This document shows positions 31,461-41,665 of a stretch of 64,000 bases of DNA, piece by piece. Within the stretch, counting starts at the first letter, position 1. Every line of letters starts with the position of its first letter. The notes under the pieces are model-generated. The model made no database searches. It was given only the letters and a program-made list of their open reading frames with translations, and was not told the origin of the DNA. The translations under genes were made by a program, and so were the position numbers. This stretch comes from Crateriforma conspicua (GTDB taxonomy: Bacteria; Planctomycetota; Planctomycetia; Pirellulales; Pirellulaceae): the NCBI RefSeq assembly GCF_007752935.1, contig NZ_CP036319.1, forward strand, positions 5,250,501 to 5,314,500, read 5' to 3'.

Positions 31461-32594
31461 ATGGCCAAGAAACCGAGAACTGCGACCGCTGCTGCGTCCA
31501 AGGGTGTGAAATTGGATCCCGGCATGAAGACGGTTTTGGAAAAGGAACCGGGTCTGAAGACCACGCTGCAACAGATCGAAAAGACCTTCGGCGAAGGTGC
31601 GATCATGCCGCTGGGTGCGTCACAGCATCTTCAAGTCGCCGGAATCCCGACGGGAAGCCTAAGTTTGGACATGGCCTTGGGCGGCCAGGGAATCCCGCGT
31701 GGGCGGATCATCGAAGTGTTCGGTCCGGAATCCAGCGGTAAAACGACACTGGCGCTGCACATCGGTGCGGAAGCGCAAAAGACCGGCGGGATCGCAGCGA
31801 TCATCGACGCCGAACACGCGTTCGATCCCAGTTGGGCCAAAAAGCTGGGTGTCGAATTGGACAGCCTGCTGGTCAGCCAACCCAGCAGCGGCGAAGAAGC
31901 GATGCAGATCTGCGAAATGCTGGTCAAAAGCAATGCGGTTGACGTGATCATCGTCGACTCGGTCGCCGCTTTGGTTCCGAAGGCGGAATTGGAAGGTGAA
32001 ATCGGTGACAGTCACGTCGGCCTGCAAGCTCGATTGATGAGCCAGTCGATGCGTAAGCTGACCGGTGCGATCGCCAAAAGCAAATCAGCCGTGGTGTTCA
32101 TCAACCAGATCCGTGAAAAGGTCGGTGTGATGTTCGGCAGCCCGGAAACCACCCCCGGCGGTCGTGCCCTGAAGTTCTACTGCAGTTGTCGAATCGATGT
32201 CCGACGTATCGGAGCATTGAAAGACGGCGAAGAACAGGTCGGCCAACGGGTTCGCGCCAAGATCGTAAAGAACAAGGTCGCGCCGCCGTTCCGCGTGGCC
32301 GAGTTCGACATGATGCACAGCAACGGCATCAGCTTCGAAGGCGACCTGCTGGACTTGGGAACCACTCACAAAGTGGTCAACCGCAGCGGATCATGGTTCA
32401 AGTACGGTGAAACCTACTTGGGGCAGGGCAAAGAAAAGGCACGAAACTTCTTGATCGAAAACCCGGACGTACGGGACGAGATCAAGCAGAAGGTGCTGGC
32501 CGCCGGCGGTTATGCGGCACCGGTGGATGAAGCGGGCGAAGGCGAATCCGAAGCCGCAGCAACGGACGAAACCGAGGTCGCCGAAAACAGCTAG
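31461..32594 (+). CDS. recA: Recombinase RecA
   Basis: RecA forms filaments on single-stranded DNA, drives strand exchange and activates LexA-type self-cleavage. The 377-aa protein has Walker [10 protein letters not shown] (near residue 87), [15 protein letters not shown] with Walker B, loop L1 region [16 protein letters not shown] and loop L2 with [18 protein letters not shown]. After it comes [19 protein letters not shown], with two cysteines where E. coli has FYASVR. The acidic, Ala-rich C-terminal tail is usual. The ribosome site GGAAGG precedes the ATG. Confidence 0.98.
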   Translation: MAKKPRTATAAASKGVKLDPGMKTVLEKEPGLKTTLQQIEKTFGEGAIMPLGASQHLQVAGIPTGSLSLDMALGGQGIPRGRIIEVFGPESSGKTTLALHIGAEAQKTGGIAAIIDAEHAFDPSWAKKLGVELDSLLVSQPSSGEEAMQICEMLVKSNAVDVIIVDSVAALVPKAELEGEIGDSHVGLQARLMSQSMRKLTGAIAKSKSAVVFINQIREKVGVMFGSPETTPGGRALKFYCSCRIDVRRIGALKDGEEQVGQRVRAKIVKNKVAPPFRVAEFDMMHSNGISFEGDLLDLGTTHKVVNRSGSWFKYGETYLGQGKEKARNFLIENPDVRDEIKQKVLAAGGYAAPVDEAGEGESEAAATDETEVAENS

Positions 32595-32924
32595 TCTGAT
32601 CTTTCGGTTCACGCCAATTCGTCTCGCTCCGATGGCCGACCGGTCACTCGGGCGGGATTCCTTTTGCCCTCATTTTGCCTTGATGTCGATCAGATCCATT
32701 GCGGTGGCTTTCGGCGCATCTTTGATATGCCGTTGCCGGCGCGACAGACCAACTCGGTCGCGACCGTCACGGTATTCCGACCGGCTCCGATCGCGTCGGC
32801 GATAAAACGGACGGATCGGCCACGCCGTCCGCGTTGTCGTCGACGCGTCGCCGGTCCATTAGCCACGGAGGGCTTTTTCATTCATCCAGATTGCCGATGC
32901 CGGTTGCCTCCCACGCGTGACCGT
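32595..32924. other. Intergenic region, no supported gene
   Basis: Lies between the convergent recA and glnS genes. CGGACGG at 32808-32814 can pair with CCGTCCG at 32825-32831, but no T run follows. Nothing else is visible. Confidence 0.5.
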
Positions 32925-34622
32925 TCAGTTCGCCTTTCCCTTGGCTTCCATCTTGCCCCACGTGTCTCGCAATCCAACGATGCGATTCATGACCAGGCTT
33001 CCGGGCTTGCTATCGGAATCGACAACGAAGTATCCGACGCGTTCAAACTGGACTCGATCACCAATCTGAGCCTCGGCCAGAGCGGGTTCCACAAACGCAG
33101 TGCGAACCGTCAGTGAATCGGGATTCAAGTAGTCCAAAAAAGTCTTGCCTTGCTCGGCTGCATCCGGATTTTCCACACCAAACAACCGGTCATAGTCACG
33201 CACCTCGACTTCGCTCGCGTGATCCGCACTGACCCAGTGGATGGTGCCTTTGACCTTGCGTCCTGATTGATCTTGGCCGGATCGCGTTTCCGGATCATAG
33301 GTACACAGAATCTCGATGACATTCCCGTCATCATCTTTGACCACATCGTGACAATCGATGATGAATGCCCCGCGCAAACGCACCGCGCCGCCCTTCTTTA
33401 ATCGGAAGAATTTCCGGGGCGCTTCTTCGCGAAAGTCTTCCTGCTGAATCAGCAAGTGGCCGCTGAAGGGCACTTCACGCTTGCCGGCCGATTCGTCTTC
33501 GGGGTTGTTGATCACCGAACACATTTCGACCTTGTCTTTCGGCCAATTGGTGATGGTCAACTTGATCGGATCCATGACGGCCATCCGCCGCGGAGCGACC
33601 CGATTCAAATGTTCGCGGATCGAGTTTTCTAAACGCACGACATCGATGGTGCTGTTGAACTTTGCAACGCCGACATCGGCACAAAAGTTACGGATGGATT
33701 CGGGCGTGTACCCACGTCGCCGCAAACCGCTGATCGTCGGCATGCGTGGATCATCCCAGCCGCCGACATGTTTTTCTTTGACCAGTTGCAACAACTTCCG
33801 CTTGCTCATGACCGTGTAAGTCAGATTCAAGCGTGCGAATTCGATTTGTCGCGGGTGATGGATTTCAAGGCTGTCGCAGTACCAATCGTACAGCGGCCGA
33901 TGGTTTTCAAATTCCAACGTACAAATGGAAAAAGAAATTCCTTCGATGGAATCGCTTTGACCGTGAGCCCAGTCGTACATCGGGTAAATGCACCACCGGT
34001 CGCCGGTACGATGGTGATGAGCTTTCATGATGCGGTACATGACCGGATCACGGAGATTCAAGTTGGGTGACGCCATGTTGATCTTGGCGCGCAGGGTTTT
34101 CGAACCGTCGGGGAATTCCCCCGCTTTCATCCGCCGAAACAGATCCAAATTTTCTTTCGGGTCGCGATCTCGGTAAGGACTGTTCTTTCCAGGTTCGGTC
34201 AACGTCCCACGGTACTCACGGGTTTGTTCCGCCGACAATTCACAGACGTACGCTTTACTCTTTTCGATCAGCCGCTCGGCCCATTCGTACAGCTGCTCGA
34301 AATAATCGCTGGCATAGTGCAGTTCGTCCCACTGGAATCCAAGCCAACGGACATCTTCTTGGATTGATTCGACGTACTCCGTTTCTTCCTTACTGGGATT
34401 CGTATCATCGAATCGCAGATTGCAGGTGCCGCCGTAATTTCTCGCGAGCCCGAAGTTCAAGCAGATGCTTTTTGCGTGACCGATGTGCAGATACCCGTTG
34501 GGTTCCGGTGGAAACCGGGTATGAACGGCTTCGAATTTGCCAGCCTGAAGATCTTCATCGATCGCGTTTTCGATGAAGTGCTTGCGTGGGCGTGGCGATT
34601 CCGTTTCGGCTTGTTCGGTCAT
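32925..34622 (-). CDS. glnS: Glutaminyl-tRNA synthetase
   Basis: GlnRS charges tRNA-Gln with glutamine and ATP. The 565-aa protein carries the HIGH motif in [16 protein letters not shown] (near residue 46), the KMSKS-equivalent VMSKRKL (near 275), RFDDTNP, and the two C-terminal beta-barrels typical of class I GlnRS. Start set at [10 protein letters not shown]; an in-frame ATG 12 codons upstream (34658) is less likely. With gltX in the same strand run, the organism charges Gln directly rather than only through the amidotransferase route. Confidence 0.96.
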   Translation of the reverse strand: MTEQAETESPRPRKHFIENAIDEDLQAGKFEAVHTRFPPEPNGYLHIGHAKSICLNFGLARNYGGTCNLRFDDTNPSKEETEYVESIQEDVRWLGFQWDELHYASDYFEQLYEWAERLIEKSKAYVCELSAEQTREYRGTLTEPGKNSPYRDRDPKENLDLFRRMKAGEFPDGSKTLRAKINMASPNLNLRDPVMYRIMKAHHHRTGDRWCIYPMYDWAHGQSDSIEGISFSICTLEFENHRPLYDWYCDSLEIHHPRQIEFARLNLTYTVMSKRKLLQLVKEKHVGGWDDPRMPTISGLRRRGYTPESIRNFCADVGVAKFNSTIDVVRLENSIREHLNRVAPRRMAVMDPIKLTITNWPKDKVEMCSVINNPEDESAGKREVPFSGHLLIQQEDFREEAPRKFFRLKKGGAVRLRGAFIIDCHDVVKDDDGNVIEILCTYDPETRSGQDQSGRKVKGTIHWVSADHASEVEVRDYDRLFGVENPDAAEQGKTFLDYLNPDSLTVRTAFVEPALAEAQIGDRVQFERVGYFVVDSDSKPGSLVMNRIVGLRDTWGKMEAKGKAN

Positions 34623-34928
34623 CCCGATGGACTTGATTTGGAAGATAAAGAGGGGCATTTCAGCGGGTCGCTTTCACCAAAACCGACCCGTCACGACGTG
34701 ACAGATTTACACGGAAACGGGTTCGCCACCCAGCCCGGTTCCCGGCGGTTTGCCCGACGCTGTGGTCTTGGGGCAAATTCACAGCCAATAGCATTTCCGC
34801 AGATTCGCGGCACAAGGGCCGCCGCCGACTCATCGGCCCGGCCCGTCAGCAACCAGGCCTCCGATCGGCAACCGCGAGGGGCGATTCGGCCGGTCATCGG
34901 GACAGGCCCATCGCATTCTGCGGCAGTG
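34623..34928. other. Intergenic region, no supported gene
   Basis: About 306 bases between the diheme cytochrome and glnS, both on the minus strand. GC-rich, without a frame showing coding features and without a clear hairpin plus T run. Confidence 0.5.
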
Positions 34929-36299
34929 CTACGCCGTGGGCGTTTCGGCCTGAGGATCTTCCGTCGGCGTTTGCGATTCCATCTGTGCCTGGTCCTCCAA
35001 TGACCGAATGAAGTTGATCAAGTGCCACACATCAACCTCTTCGAACTCGCCTTCGACGAAAGTTGCCGCGGGCATGGGCGTGCCGTCAATCCCTTGAGTG
35101 ATGCGAAGGTACAGATCGCTGGCCGATTCGCCGCCGTGGAAAACGCCGGTCGAGAAGTTTCGCGGCTTCGCATTCACCGGTGCCAGGGCCCCGCGTGCCA
35201 ATAGAGGAATCAGCGAATCACGATCGTCAGGCTTCAGACCAATCTTCAGCGTCCAATCCTTGGTCCAGTCATCGTAGTCCGTGGTTTGGCCATCACCCTG
35301 ACCGGTCTTTCCGTGACATGTGCTGCAGGCAGCAATCTTGCCCAGGAAGACCTCGCGACCTCGCTGAACGGAGTCGGCCAACGCGGCGGATTGGTCGCTG
35401 TTCTTGACCTGAACGTATTCGTCGTAGCTATCGGTGACCGGAAAATCACTGGGCGGTTCCGGCACCTCGACGACTTCGTCCTCGGCTTCCAACCAAGAAT
35501 CGGCGATGTCCATCGCCAGTTCCTCGGCCAGTTCCCAGCCGTATTCAAAGTTTTCGACGCGGGTTTCAAATTCGTCCAGCTGTTCGTCGCTTAGCCCGGC
35601 CGGCGGTTCGCCAAGGTCACGATCTTCTGGGACGATGATGCGATCACCTTCGTCGAACGCCCAGTCACCCGATAAGACGGCTTCGTCGATGATGCTGCGT
35701 TCCAGTTCGCCACGCCAAGATAGATAGATGACATAGTCGGTCAGTGCTTGAACATCTTCCTCGGTCAGTTCGTTGATTTTGACCATGGCGGTGCCCTCGA
35801 TTCCGTTCCGGATCAATCGCGTCAGGTCTTCCCGCAGCGGCTTCACACCGCGAGGCGTCGACGTGAACTTGAAGACGCCCTTGCGATAATCACGGGGATA
35901 GGGCACCACGACGCTGCTGGTCGCACCACGCCCGTCGCCGCTGACACCGTGACACGTGGCACAATGCTTTTGATAAAGACCTCGGCCTGGTGTTCCGGGA
36001 TCGCCCGACGCTTTCATCAGGTTGTCCATCGACACCAGTGAAGCAAAATCTTCTTCTTCCGCCACGAACGCGGGCAACTTGGGCTGGTCCGGCGTGCCGA
36101 ACATTTCGGTCAGAATCCAAAACGTATCATCCATGGGCTGATCCATCGGGATCTCTTCACGGATCTGATACTTCATCGCGTGGACAAAATTTGGGTCAAA
36201 CGTCGCCGGTGGAGTCTCGCGACAACCTGCCACCAGAACGGCCAGGCTGCACAGCAGGGATGCGGGTACGAACAGTTTTAATTGCTTGGTCGACATCAT
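34929..36299 (-). CDS. Diheme cytochrome c lipoprotein
   Basis: A 456-aa exported electron carrier. The N-terminus is a lipoprotein signal ending LVAGC (Cys near residue 26). Two heme c sites are present, CATCH at 113-117 and CSTCH at 325-329, each in a cytochrome c domain; the first domain has an axial-Met candidate in EGTAMVK and the second in DGTPMPAAT. A long acidic segment lies between them (about 190-300), and the C-terminus is Glu/Thr-rich. It sits between two tRNA synthetase genes with no oxidase genes nearby, so its redox partner is unknown. Confidence 0.9.
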   Translation of the reverse strand: MMSTKQLKLFVPASLLCSLAVLVAGCRETPPATFDPNFVHAMKYQIREEIPMDQPMDDTFWILTEMFGTPDQPKLPAFVAEEEDFASLVSMDNLMKASGDPGTPGRGLYQKHCATCHGVSGDGRGATSSVVVPYPRDYRKGVFKFTSTPRGVKPLREDLTRLIRNGIEGTAMVKINELTEEDVQALTDYVIYLSWRGELERSIIDEAVLSGDWAFDEGDRIIVPEDRDLGEPPAGLSDEQLDEFETRVENFEYGWELAEELAMDIADSWLEAEDEVVEVPEPPSDFPVTDSYDEYVQVKNSDQSAALADSVQRGREVFLGKIAACSTCHGKTGQGDGQTTDYDDWTKDWTLKIGLKPDDRDSLIPLLARGALAPVNAKPRNFSTGVFHGGESASDLYLRITQGIDGTPMPAATFVEGEFEEVDVWHLINFIRSLEDQAQMESQTPTEDPQAETPTA

Positions 36300-36464
36300 T
36301 TCGGTCCAACACAGACGACGAGTGTAGCGGTCCCTTATGGGATCCATTTTCCAACGATTCAGTTTATCAGGCCCGTCCAACCTTTGTGATCCGCCGTGTG
36401 CCAGTCCATCCGGCGGAAAACAGATCTGCATGCCAAGCAGGGCCAGAGGACGGCGGCCGAATGC

Positions 36465-38009
36465 CTAAGCTGACGCCTTGGCGATTGCGGCATCCATTCG
36501 GTTGCACGTACGTTCTTGACCGAGAATCGCCAGCGTTTCAAACATGCCAAAACCACCGGGCTGGCCGGTGGTGGCCAAACGGAGCGAGTGGATGATGTCT
36601 TTCAGCTTGATGGATTCACGGTCGCAAAACGCTTTGACGATTTCCGCGATGGCGTCGTGATCGAATGCGTCGGCGTTCACAAAGTCCTCTTTCAACTTTG
36701 TCAGCCGCTCGGCCGCCCCGTCCGCGTTGACCACGCGTTTTTCGAACGCCTTTTGATCAACTGTGTAGTCATCGGTGAAACAGTAATCGAACTGGACAAT
36801 ATCGCCTGCGATCTTCAAGCGATCATCGGCGGCTTCCACCACGGTCTTCAGCAACGCATCGTCGTCCGAATCGACGAATCCGGCCGCGATCGCAAAGGGT
36901 GCGACTTGCTGCAAGCGGTCGTCGATCGAAAGTGCGGCGAACGCGTCGGCCTGGAAAGCCACCAGCTTTTGCGGATCGAACGATGCGGGTGCTTTGTTGA
37001 CTCGGTCCAACGTGAATTTGTCGATCATTTGCTGGCGGTCAAATTTTTCCGTTTCACCGTCAAGCGACCAGCCCAACAGCAGCAGGTAATTCAGCACGGC
37101 CGAAGGCAAAAAACCGATCTCACGATAGAAATCCACGATCACCGGATTGAAGGTGTCGGCCTCGGTCGCGATGGAACAGGCGTCGGCAATCTGACGTCCA
37201 TGATTCAGCAGATCGGCAAAGCCCTTGTTCTTGGTGTACTTGTCCAGTTTGCGTTTGCTCAGTTTGGCAGTCCCACCGGGTTCGGCCACATAGGGCAAGT
37301 GGGCGTATTGAGGTCGCGGATAGCCCAGGCTTTCCAAAATGAAGACCTGTCGTGCCGTGTTGGGCAAGTGTTCGGCAGCGCGAACGACGTGAGTGATTTC
37401 AAAGTCCTGGTCATCCACGACGCTGGCCAAGTGATACAGACAGCTGCCATCGGCGCGCTGGATCACGTGGTCCTGTTCGCTGGCCCAATCGACCACCACT
37501 TCGCCGCGGATCAAATCGTTGATCACGCACTGGCCCTCGCGAGGCATTTTCAGTCGCACCACCGCCGTGCGTCCTTCGGCTTGGAATGCCGCGGCCGCCG
37601 CGTCGTCTTCGGCCATCCAACGACGGTCATAGATGAAGGGCTTGCCTTCTTTCTGAGCCGCTTCGCGTTGTTGCTGTAATTCTTCGGGGCGTGAAAAGTC
37701 GCGATAGGCGTGACCGGATGCCAGCAACTGTTCCGCAGCCTGGCGATGACGTTCCGCCCGCTGTGATTGATAGTACGGTTCATGAGGACCGCCGACTTCC
37801 GGACCTTCATCCCAGTCCATGCCAAGCCAACGAAAGCCGTCCAGGATCGGTTGAATCGCTTCGTTGACGTTTCGTCCGGCGTCGGTGTCGTCGATTCGCA
37901 AGATGAACTGTCCGCCGGACTGGCGGGCCAGCAACCAGTTGAACAGTGCGGTGCGAACACCACCGATGTGCAGATAGCCGGTCGGGCTGGGGGCGAACCT
38001 GGTACGCAT
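36465..38009 (-). CDS. gltX: Glutamyl-tRNA synthetase
   Basis: GluRS of 514 aa. It starts [20 protein letters not shown] (HIGH-type motif at 14-17) and has the KMSKS-equivalent KLSKRK near residue 250, plus RIDDTD and the [15 protein letters not shown] segment of the catalytic domain. The C-terminal half is the helical anticodon-binding region. The ATG chosen begins the conserved family N-terminus exactly. It precedes the diheme lipoprotein gene on the same strand with a 165-base gap. Confidence 0.96.
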   Translation of the reverse strand: MRTRFAPSPTGYLHIGGVRTALFNWLLARQSGGQFILRIDDTDAGRNVNEAIQPILDGFRWLGMDWDEGPEVGGPHEPYYQSQRAERHRQAAEQLLASGHAYRDFSRPEELQQQREAAQKEGKPFIYDRRWMAEDDAAAAAFQAEGRTAVVRLKMPREGQCVINDLIRGEVVVDWASEQDHVIQRADGSCLYHLASVVDDQDFEITHVVRAAEHLPNTARQVFILESLGYPRPQYAHLPYVAEPGGTAKLSKRKLDKYTKNKGFADLLNHGRQIADACSIATEADTFNPVIVDFYREIGFLPSAVLNYLLLLGWSLDGETEKFDRQQMIDKFTLDRVNKAPASFDPQKLVAFQADAFAALSIDDRLQQVAPFAIAAGFVDSDDDALLKTVVEAADDRLKIAGDIVQFDYCFTDDYTVDQKAFEKRVVNADGAAERLTKLKEDFVNADAFDHDAIAEIVKAFCDRESIKLKDIIHSLRLATTGQPGGFGMFETLAILGQERTCNRMDAAIAKASA

Positions 38010-38215
38010 GAATTTGGAAATCGGCCAAAGGAATGTTGCAACAAATCTGTCGCGAAAGATAGCCGATGTTTGCCCGGCTGATGAACCACCGGTGGCGGGA
38101 GACCGTTTTTCCCGCCTGGTTTGCCAAGATCGCTTGATGCTGAGGGTCGAAGCCCACCGGAGAAGACTTGCGTCAATGGCCCCGCCACCGCATCAAATCG
38201 CTGGTTTGGAAACCG

Positions 38216-39964
38216 TTATGCGGCGCGTCCGCGTCGTTTCAGCTGTTTGCGCATCCGCCGACGTTCCGCCTTGCTTAGGCTGGTCCAATCGATGTCCTGT
38301 TCGTCGATGACGTCGTCGGAATCAAAATCATCCGCTTCCTCGTCGACCGAACGGTCGTCATCGTGGGAGGCGGATCCCCCGCGATCTCGATGGTCGCCCT
38401 CGTCCGCATCGTGACCGTCGTCATCACCGGATTTCGGTTTGTTCTTGCGTCCCCCAAACCATCCCTTCAGCCCACGCGACTTTTTCTGAGGCAGGGCGTC
38501 GGAATCACTTGCCTCGGTCACGACGTCATCGTCAACAGTTGCCTGCTCATCGGCGATACCAGATTCATCTTGGCCGGAGGACTTGGACGCTTTCTTTCGC
38601 GACCATCCCCAGCCACGTTTGCGTTTGGTTTGCCCCGCGTCGCCGTCGGATTCCTGTGATGCACTTTCGTGGTCTGATTCATCATCCAAATCGTCAACCG
38701 TCGATTCCGGATCCGCACTCTTGGCCGATCGTTTCCGCCAACCTTTCAACCCCCATCCGGATCGTTTCTTCGCCGGTTTGGATTCCGTTGCTTCGGCGAC
38801 GTTTTCGTCATCCGCTTTGTCGCTGGGCTGTACGGCTTGCCCGGCTCGTGTCCGGTTTCGGGTGGTTGGCGTCTTGGCGGAAGCGGTTGTTTCGGAATCG
38901 GCTTCCGATTCCGTTTCGGACTGTGCGGCAGCGGTGCGTTTACCAGCTCGCTTGGCCTCCAAACGCTGGCGGCGTTCTTCGGCTTTTTGGTCCCGTTTTT
39001 GTTTTGCCGCTTCCTCGCGTTCGTTGCGCTCGGCCTCTTTGAACGCCTGTTTCTCGGCACGCTGCTGTTTCCAGCGTTGCGTCATCGAGTGCAGAGAATC
39101 GAACGGCGTTGGCTCCGCTTCCAGATCGCGAACCTCACGCAACAGCACTCGCAGATAGGCCATCACCGACACGCCAAAGCAACCGCATGCCCAGACCGGA
39201 CACGACGTTACCAGCCACGCGCGGAACACCGAATCGATCTCGATCAAATTCCACCGCGCCGCAATCGGAATCGCAAAGGCGATCCAACCTGCGGCCATCA
39301 TCGCAAGCGCCGCCTTGCATCGCGAGACTTCCACCAAAAGTCGCAAAGCAAACACCACACCGCCGAACGTCAGCAGGATCCGTAACCAGTCGCCGCCTGA
39401 AAGGGCCACCCGTGACCCGAACAAGGCGTCGATCAATCCGCCGCCCCAAGAAACCAGATCCGTGGCCGACTGCAGACTGGCGATCAGGCTGGTCAGCAAA
39501 ACGATTCGCCACAGCCGGTAATGCCCCCGATAATCATCATTTCGATACCGCCGCAGTTGATAAACCAACAGCGATGATCCGGCCGTCAACGCATAGGCCA
39601 TCGTCACGGTCCAACGTCCGAAACTGTCGCCGCGATCCAGTCGAAACGGCCGAGCCAAGTCGGGTCGTGATGCCAGAGCCGGCCAGGCAAGTGCCAAGTA
39701 GTGCATCACCGCAAGCAGGGACACCACCGACATGACGGCAGCCCCCAACGCGATCATTGACCGGCGTTTGACAGGCACCAGTGAAAACCACCGGCCACGC
39801 AATCGCCGATTCACATGAGACCCGTAAGCGGTCGCCGGGCGGCGGGCTTCCCGCAACCGCCTGGATGCCGCATTGCCAGGCGGTGCATACACGCCCTCGT
39901 CGATTTTTTGCGCCGAATACAACACACGGCGGCGTCGATCGATCGTCCGTCGTTCCGAAATCAT
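38216..39964 (-). CDS. Polytopic membrane protein with alternating basic and acidic C-terminal tail
   Basis: I do not recognise a named family. The 582-aa product has about six membrane helices between residues 70 and 290, then a charged tail of nearly 300 residues. A helical Lys/Arg/Glu-rich part (about 310-350) is followed by three basic, Trp/Gly-containing modules, e.g. KKRSGWGLKGWRKRSAK, KRKRGWGWSRKKASK and KKSRGLKGWFGGRKNK. Acidic Ser/Asp/Glu spacers separate them, and the end is basic (KAERRRMRKQLKRRG). The ATG at 39964 is chosen over a TTG at 40006. Likely planctomycete-restricted; function unknown. Confidence 0.75.
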   Translation of the reverse strand: MISERRTIDRRRRVLYSAQKIDEGVYAPPGNAASRRLREARRPATAYGSHVNRRLRGRWFSLVPVKRRSMIALGAAVMSVVSLLAVMHYLALAWPALASRPDLARPFRLDRGDSFGRWTVTMAYALTAGSSLLVYQLRRYRNDDYRGHYRLWRIVLLTSLIASLQSATDLVSWGGGLIDALFGSRVALSGGDWLRILLTFGGVVFALRLLVEVSRCKAALAMMAAGWIAFAIPIAARWNLIEIDSVFRAWLVTSCPVWACGCFGVSVMAYLRVLLREVRDLEAEPTPFDSLHSMTQRWKQQRAEKQAFKEAERNEREEAAKQKRDQKAEERRQRLEAKRAGKRTAAAQSETESEADSETTASAKTPTTRNRTRAGQAVQPSDKADDENVAEATESKPAKKRSGWGLKGWRKRSAKSADPESTVDDLDDESDHESASQESDGDAGQTKRKRGWGWSRKKASKSSGQDESGIADEQATVDDDVVTEASDSDALPQKKSRGLKGWFGGRKNKPKSGDDDGHDADEGDHRDRGGSASHDDDRSVDEEADDFDSDDVIDEQDIDWTSLSKAERRRMRKQLKRRGRAA

Positions 39965-40142
39965 CCAGCCGCACCGCCCAAGAAGAATCCGACGACGGCA
40001 TCCCAACCGTCTTCCGGCAACGGAGCGACGCTACAAAATTCCGCCGCCCGCGGTCAACGTGTGGCTGTGGGCGTCGGTTTCACGACCGGCTTGTTTCACG
40101 CGTCAATCGGCCAGCCAAAGTGACCGCAGCCGGTCGGTTTAG

Positions 40143-41231
40143 TCAGGGCGTCTGCAGGGCGGCGGGGATCGGTTTATCCGCCAGTTCGTCGATGATGCCT
40201 TGGCTGCGTTCCTGAGCGTTCAGGACTTCCAGTTTGCCGACGAACAACATGATTTCACCGCCTTCGGGGATGATCTCCTTGATCAGTTTGCCCGCTTCGC
40301 GCCCGGCCATGTAGTTGCTGGTCCCCAAGTAAAACTGGCGTTTCGATTTCGGCGCATCGCTGTCTTGGCAGATCACCGTGGTCGCGTCACAAGCCTCGTT
40401 GATCATCTGGACTTGGTTTTCCGGATCAATCGGGCTGATTGCGATCCCGTCCAACTGATTAGCGACGTTGGACTCCAGAAAGCGTTTTTGTTCTTCGATG
40501 GTACCGGCCGAAGGCATCTGGACGTCCACATCGCATCCAAACTGTCCCGCCGCACGCTCGCACCCGTCTTCGGCCAGCGTCCAAAAAGGATCCGTGCTGT
40601 TGGTGATGTAGGCCAATCGGACGCCAGTGCCGCTCAAGTCCAAGTCGGGTGACAGTAGAGGCCCTTCGCCCTTCTTCATCAGGGCGACTTCGTTGCGAAA
40701 TTGCTGCACGTTGTCTTCGGTGATCCGGCGGTGCGGGATATAGATCAGCGAACTATCGGGTACGTCCACGGCCTGGCCCTTGGCCAGCATGGTCAACCAC
40801 TGAACGCTGCGATAACCGAACGCATAAGGATTCTGAACCACCGTGCCATAGACATTTCCTTCCGCGATTCCATTCAGCGTATCGGGGTGTTCGTCGAACC
40901 CGACGACGGCGACGTCCCCCAAACGCTCACTACTTCGCAGCGCGGCCAGGATCATTGGCGTATTGGCACTCCAAAGCCCCACCATGCACTTGATTTCGGG
41001 GTGACGCAGCAGCGTCGCTTCAGCATTCTCCTTGGCTTTGTTGTTGTCTTGGTTATCCGTCAGAATCCCAAGGACCGTGTATCGGCCCGCCTGCAACGGG
41101 AAACGTTCTTTCTCGCTGGCGGTCGGTTGCTTTGAGGAACCACAGCCGCTGATGGCCAGAAACACGAAACCGGCCAACACGCATGCCAGGACGGGAAGAC
41201 GGGAAATGTTCCAAAGAACGTTCGATCGCAT
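40143..41231 (-). CDS. Sugar-binding lipoprotein (RbsB-like) with circularly permuted halves
   Basis: A 362-aa periplasmic sugar-binding protein of the Peripla_BP_4 type. Residues 1-30 are a lipoprotein signal (AISGC, Cys30). Residues 48-190 hold the half that is normally C-terminal: GRYTVLGILTDNQDNNKAK, CMVGLWSANTP, VVGFDEHPDTL and YGTVVQNPYAFGY. Residues 203-356 hold the half normally N-terminal: RLAYITNSTDPFWTLA, DGIAISPIDPENQ, CQDSDAPKSKR, LGTSNYMAGREAGK and IIDELADKPIP, where the protein ends. All is one open frame. Start is the ATG at 41231; a TTG at 41243 adds four residues. No permease is adjacent. Confidence 0.88.
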   Translation of the reverse strand: MRSNVLWNISRLPVLACVLAGFVFLAISGCGSSKQPTASEKERFPLQAGRYTVLGILTDNQDNNKAKENAEATLLRHPEIKCMVGLWSANTPMILAALRSSERLGDVAVVGFDEHPDTLNGIAEGNVYGTVVQNPYAFGYRSVQWLTMLAKGQAVDVPDSSLIYIPHRRITEDNVQQFRNEVALMKKGEGPLLSPDLDLSGTGVRLAYITNSTDPFWTLAEDGCERAAGQFGCDVDVQMPSAGTIEEQKRFLESNVANQLDGIAISPIDPENQVQMINEACDATTVICQDSDAPKSKRQFYLGTSNYMAGREAGKLIKEIIPEGGEIMLFVGKLEVLNAQERSQGIIDELADKPIPAALQTP

Positions 41232-41665
41232 GCAGTTCACCAATCAATCACCAAAACATGAAAGCCGACACGGCAATACCCGACGGGCCGGGCGCGCTGT
41301 CCCACGAGCCCTTCGTTGCGGCCATGTTAATGCCTGTGAAGCCCCGTTGTGGCACTCGTCTGTTCCATTGCCGGGACAATCGCGAGGGCCGGATGCGGTC
41401 GCACCGCCTTGGGGGTGCGTGAAACTGTGCCCGTGAAGCCTGTGAGACTTTGCGGATTGGATCATCAATCCTTGACCCGCACTTCTGCTTTGACCGATCC
41501 AACCCTTCAGCAAACCAGGGTGTCGATTGCTGCGCCGTCCGGCGGAACGACGCACCGGACCGGTTCCGCGAACCATGTTCATGTGGTCACGGTTCATGTG
41601 GCCACGGGAGGCACTTTGGTTTGCCAGACAAAGCAACGCATGCAAAACGGCCCCGACGGATCGCT
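41232..41665. other. Divergent intergenic region with two tandem 15-bp repeats
   Basis: Upstream of both the binding-protein gene and the kinase gene. GTTCATGTGGTCACG (41577-41591) is followed directly by GTTCATGTGGCCACG (41592-41606), ending 60 bases before the kinase ATG, and could be a regulator site. No small gene is supported. Confidence 0.5.

Noticed and set aside
36516-37679. Plus-strand open frame of 387 codons
   Set aside because: Antisense to gltX, whose motifs are complete; no homology-like sequence in the frame.
40143-41231. Binding-protein gene as pseudogene or frameshifted tandem copies
   Set aside because: A single intact frame with signal peptide, both halves and all motifs argues for a functional permuted protein.
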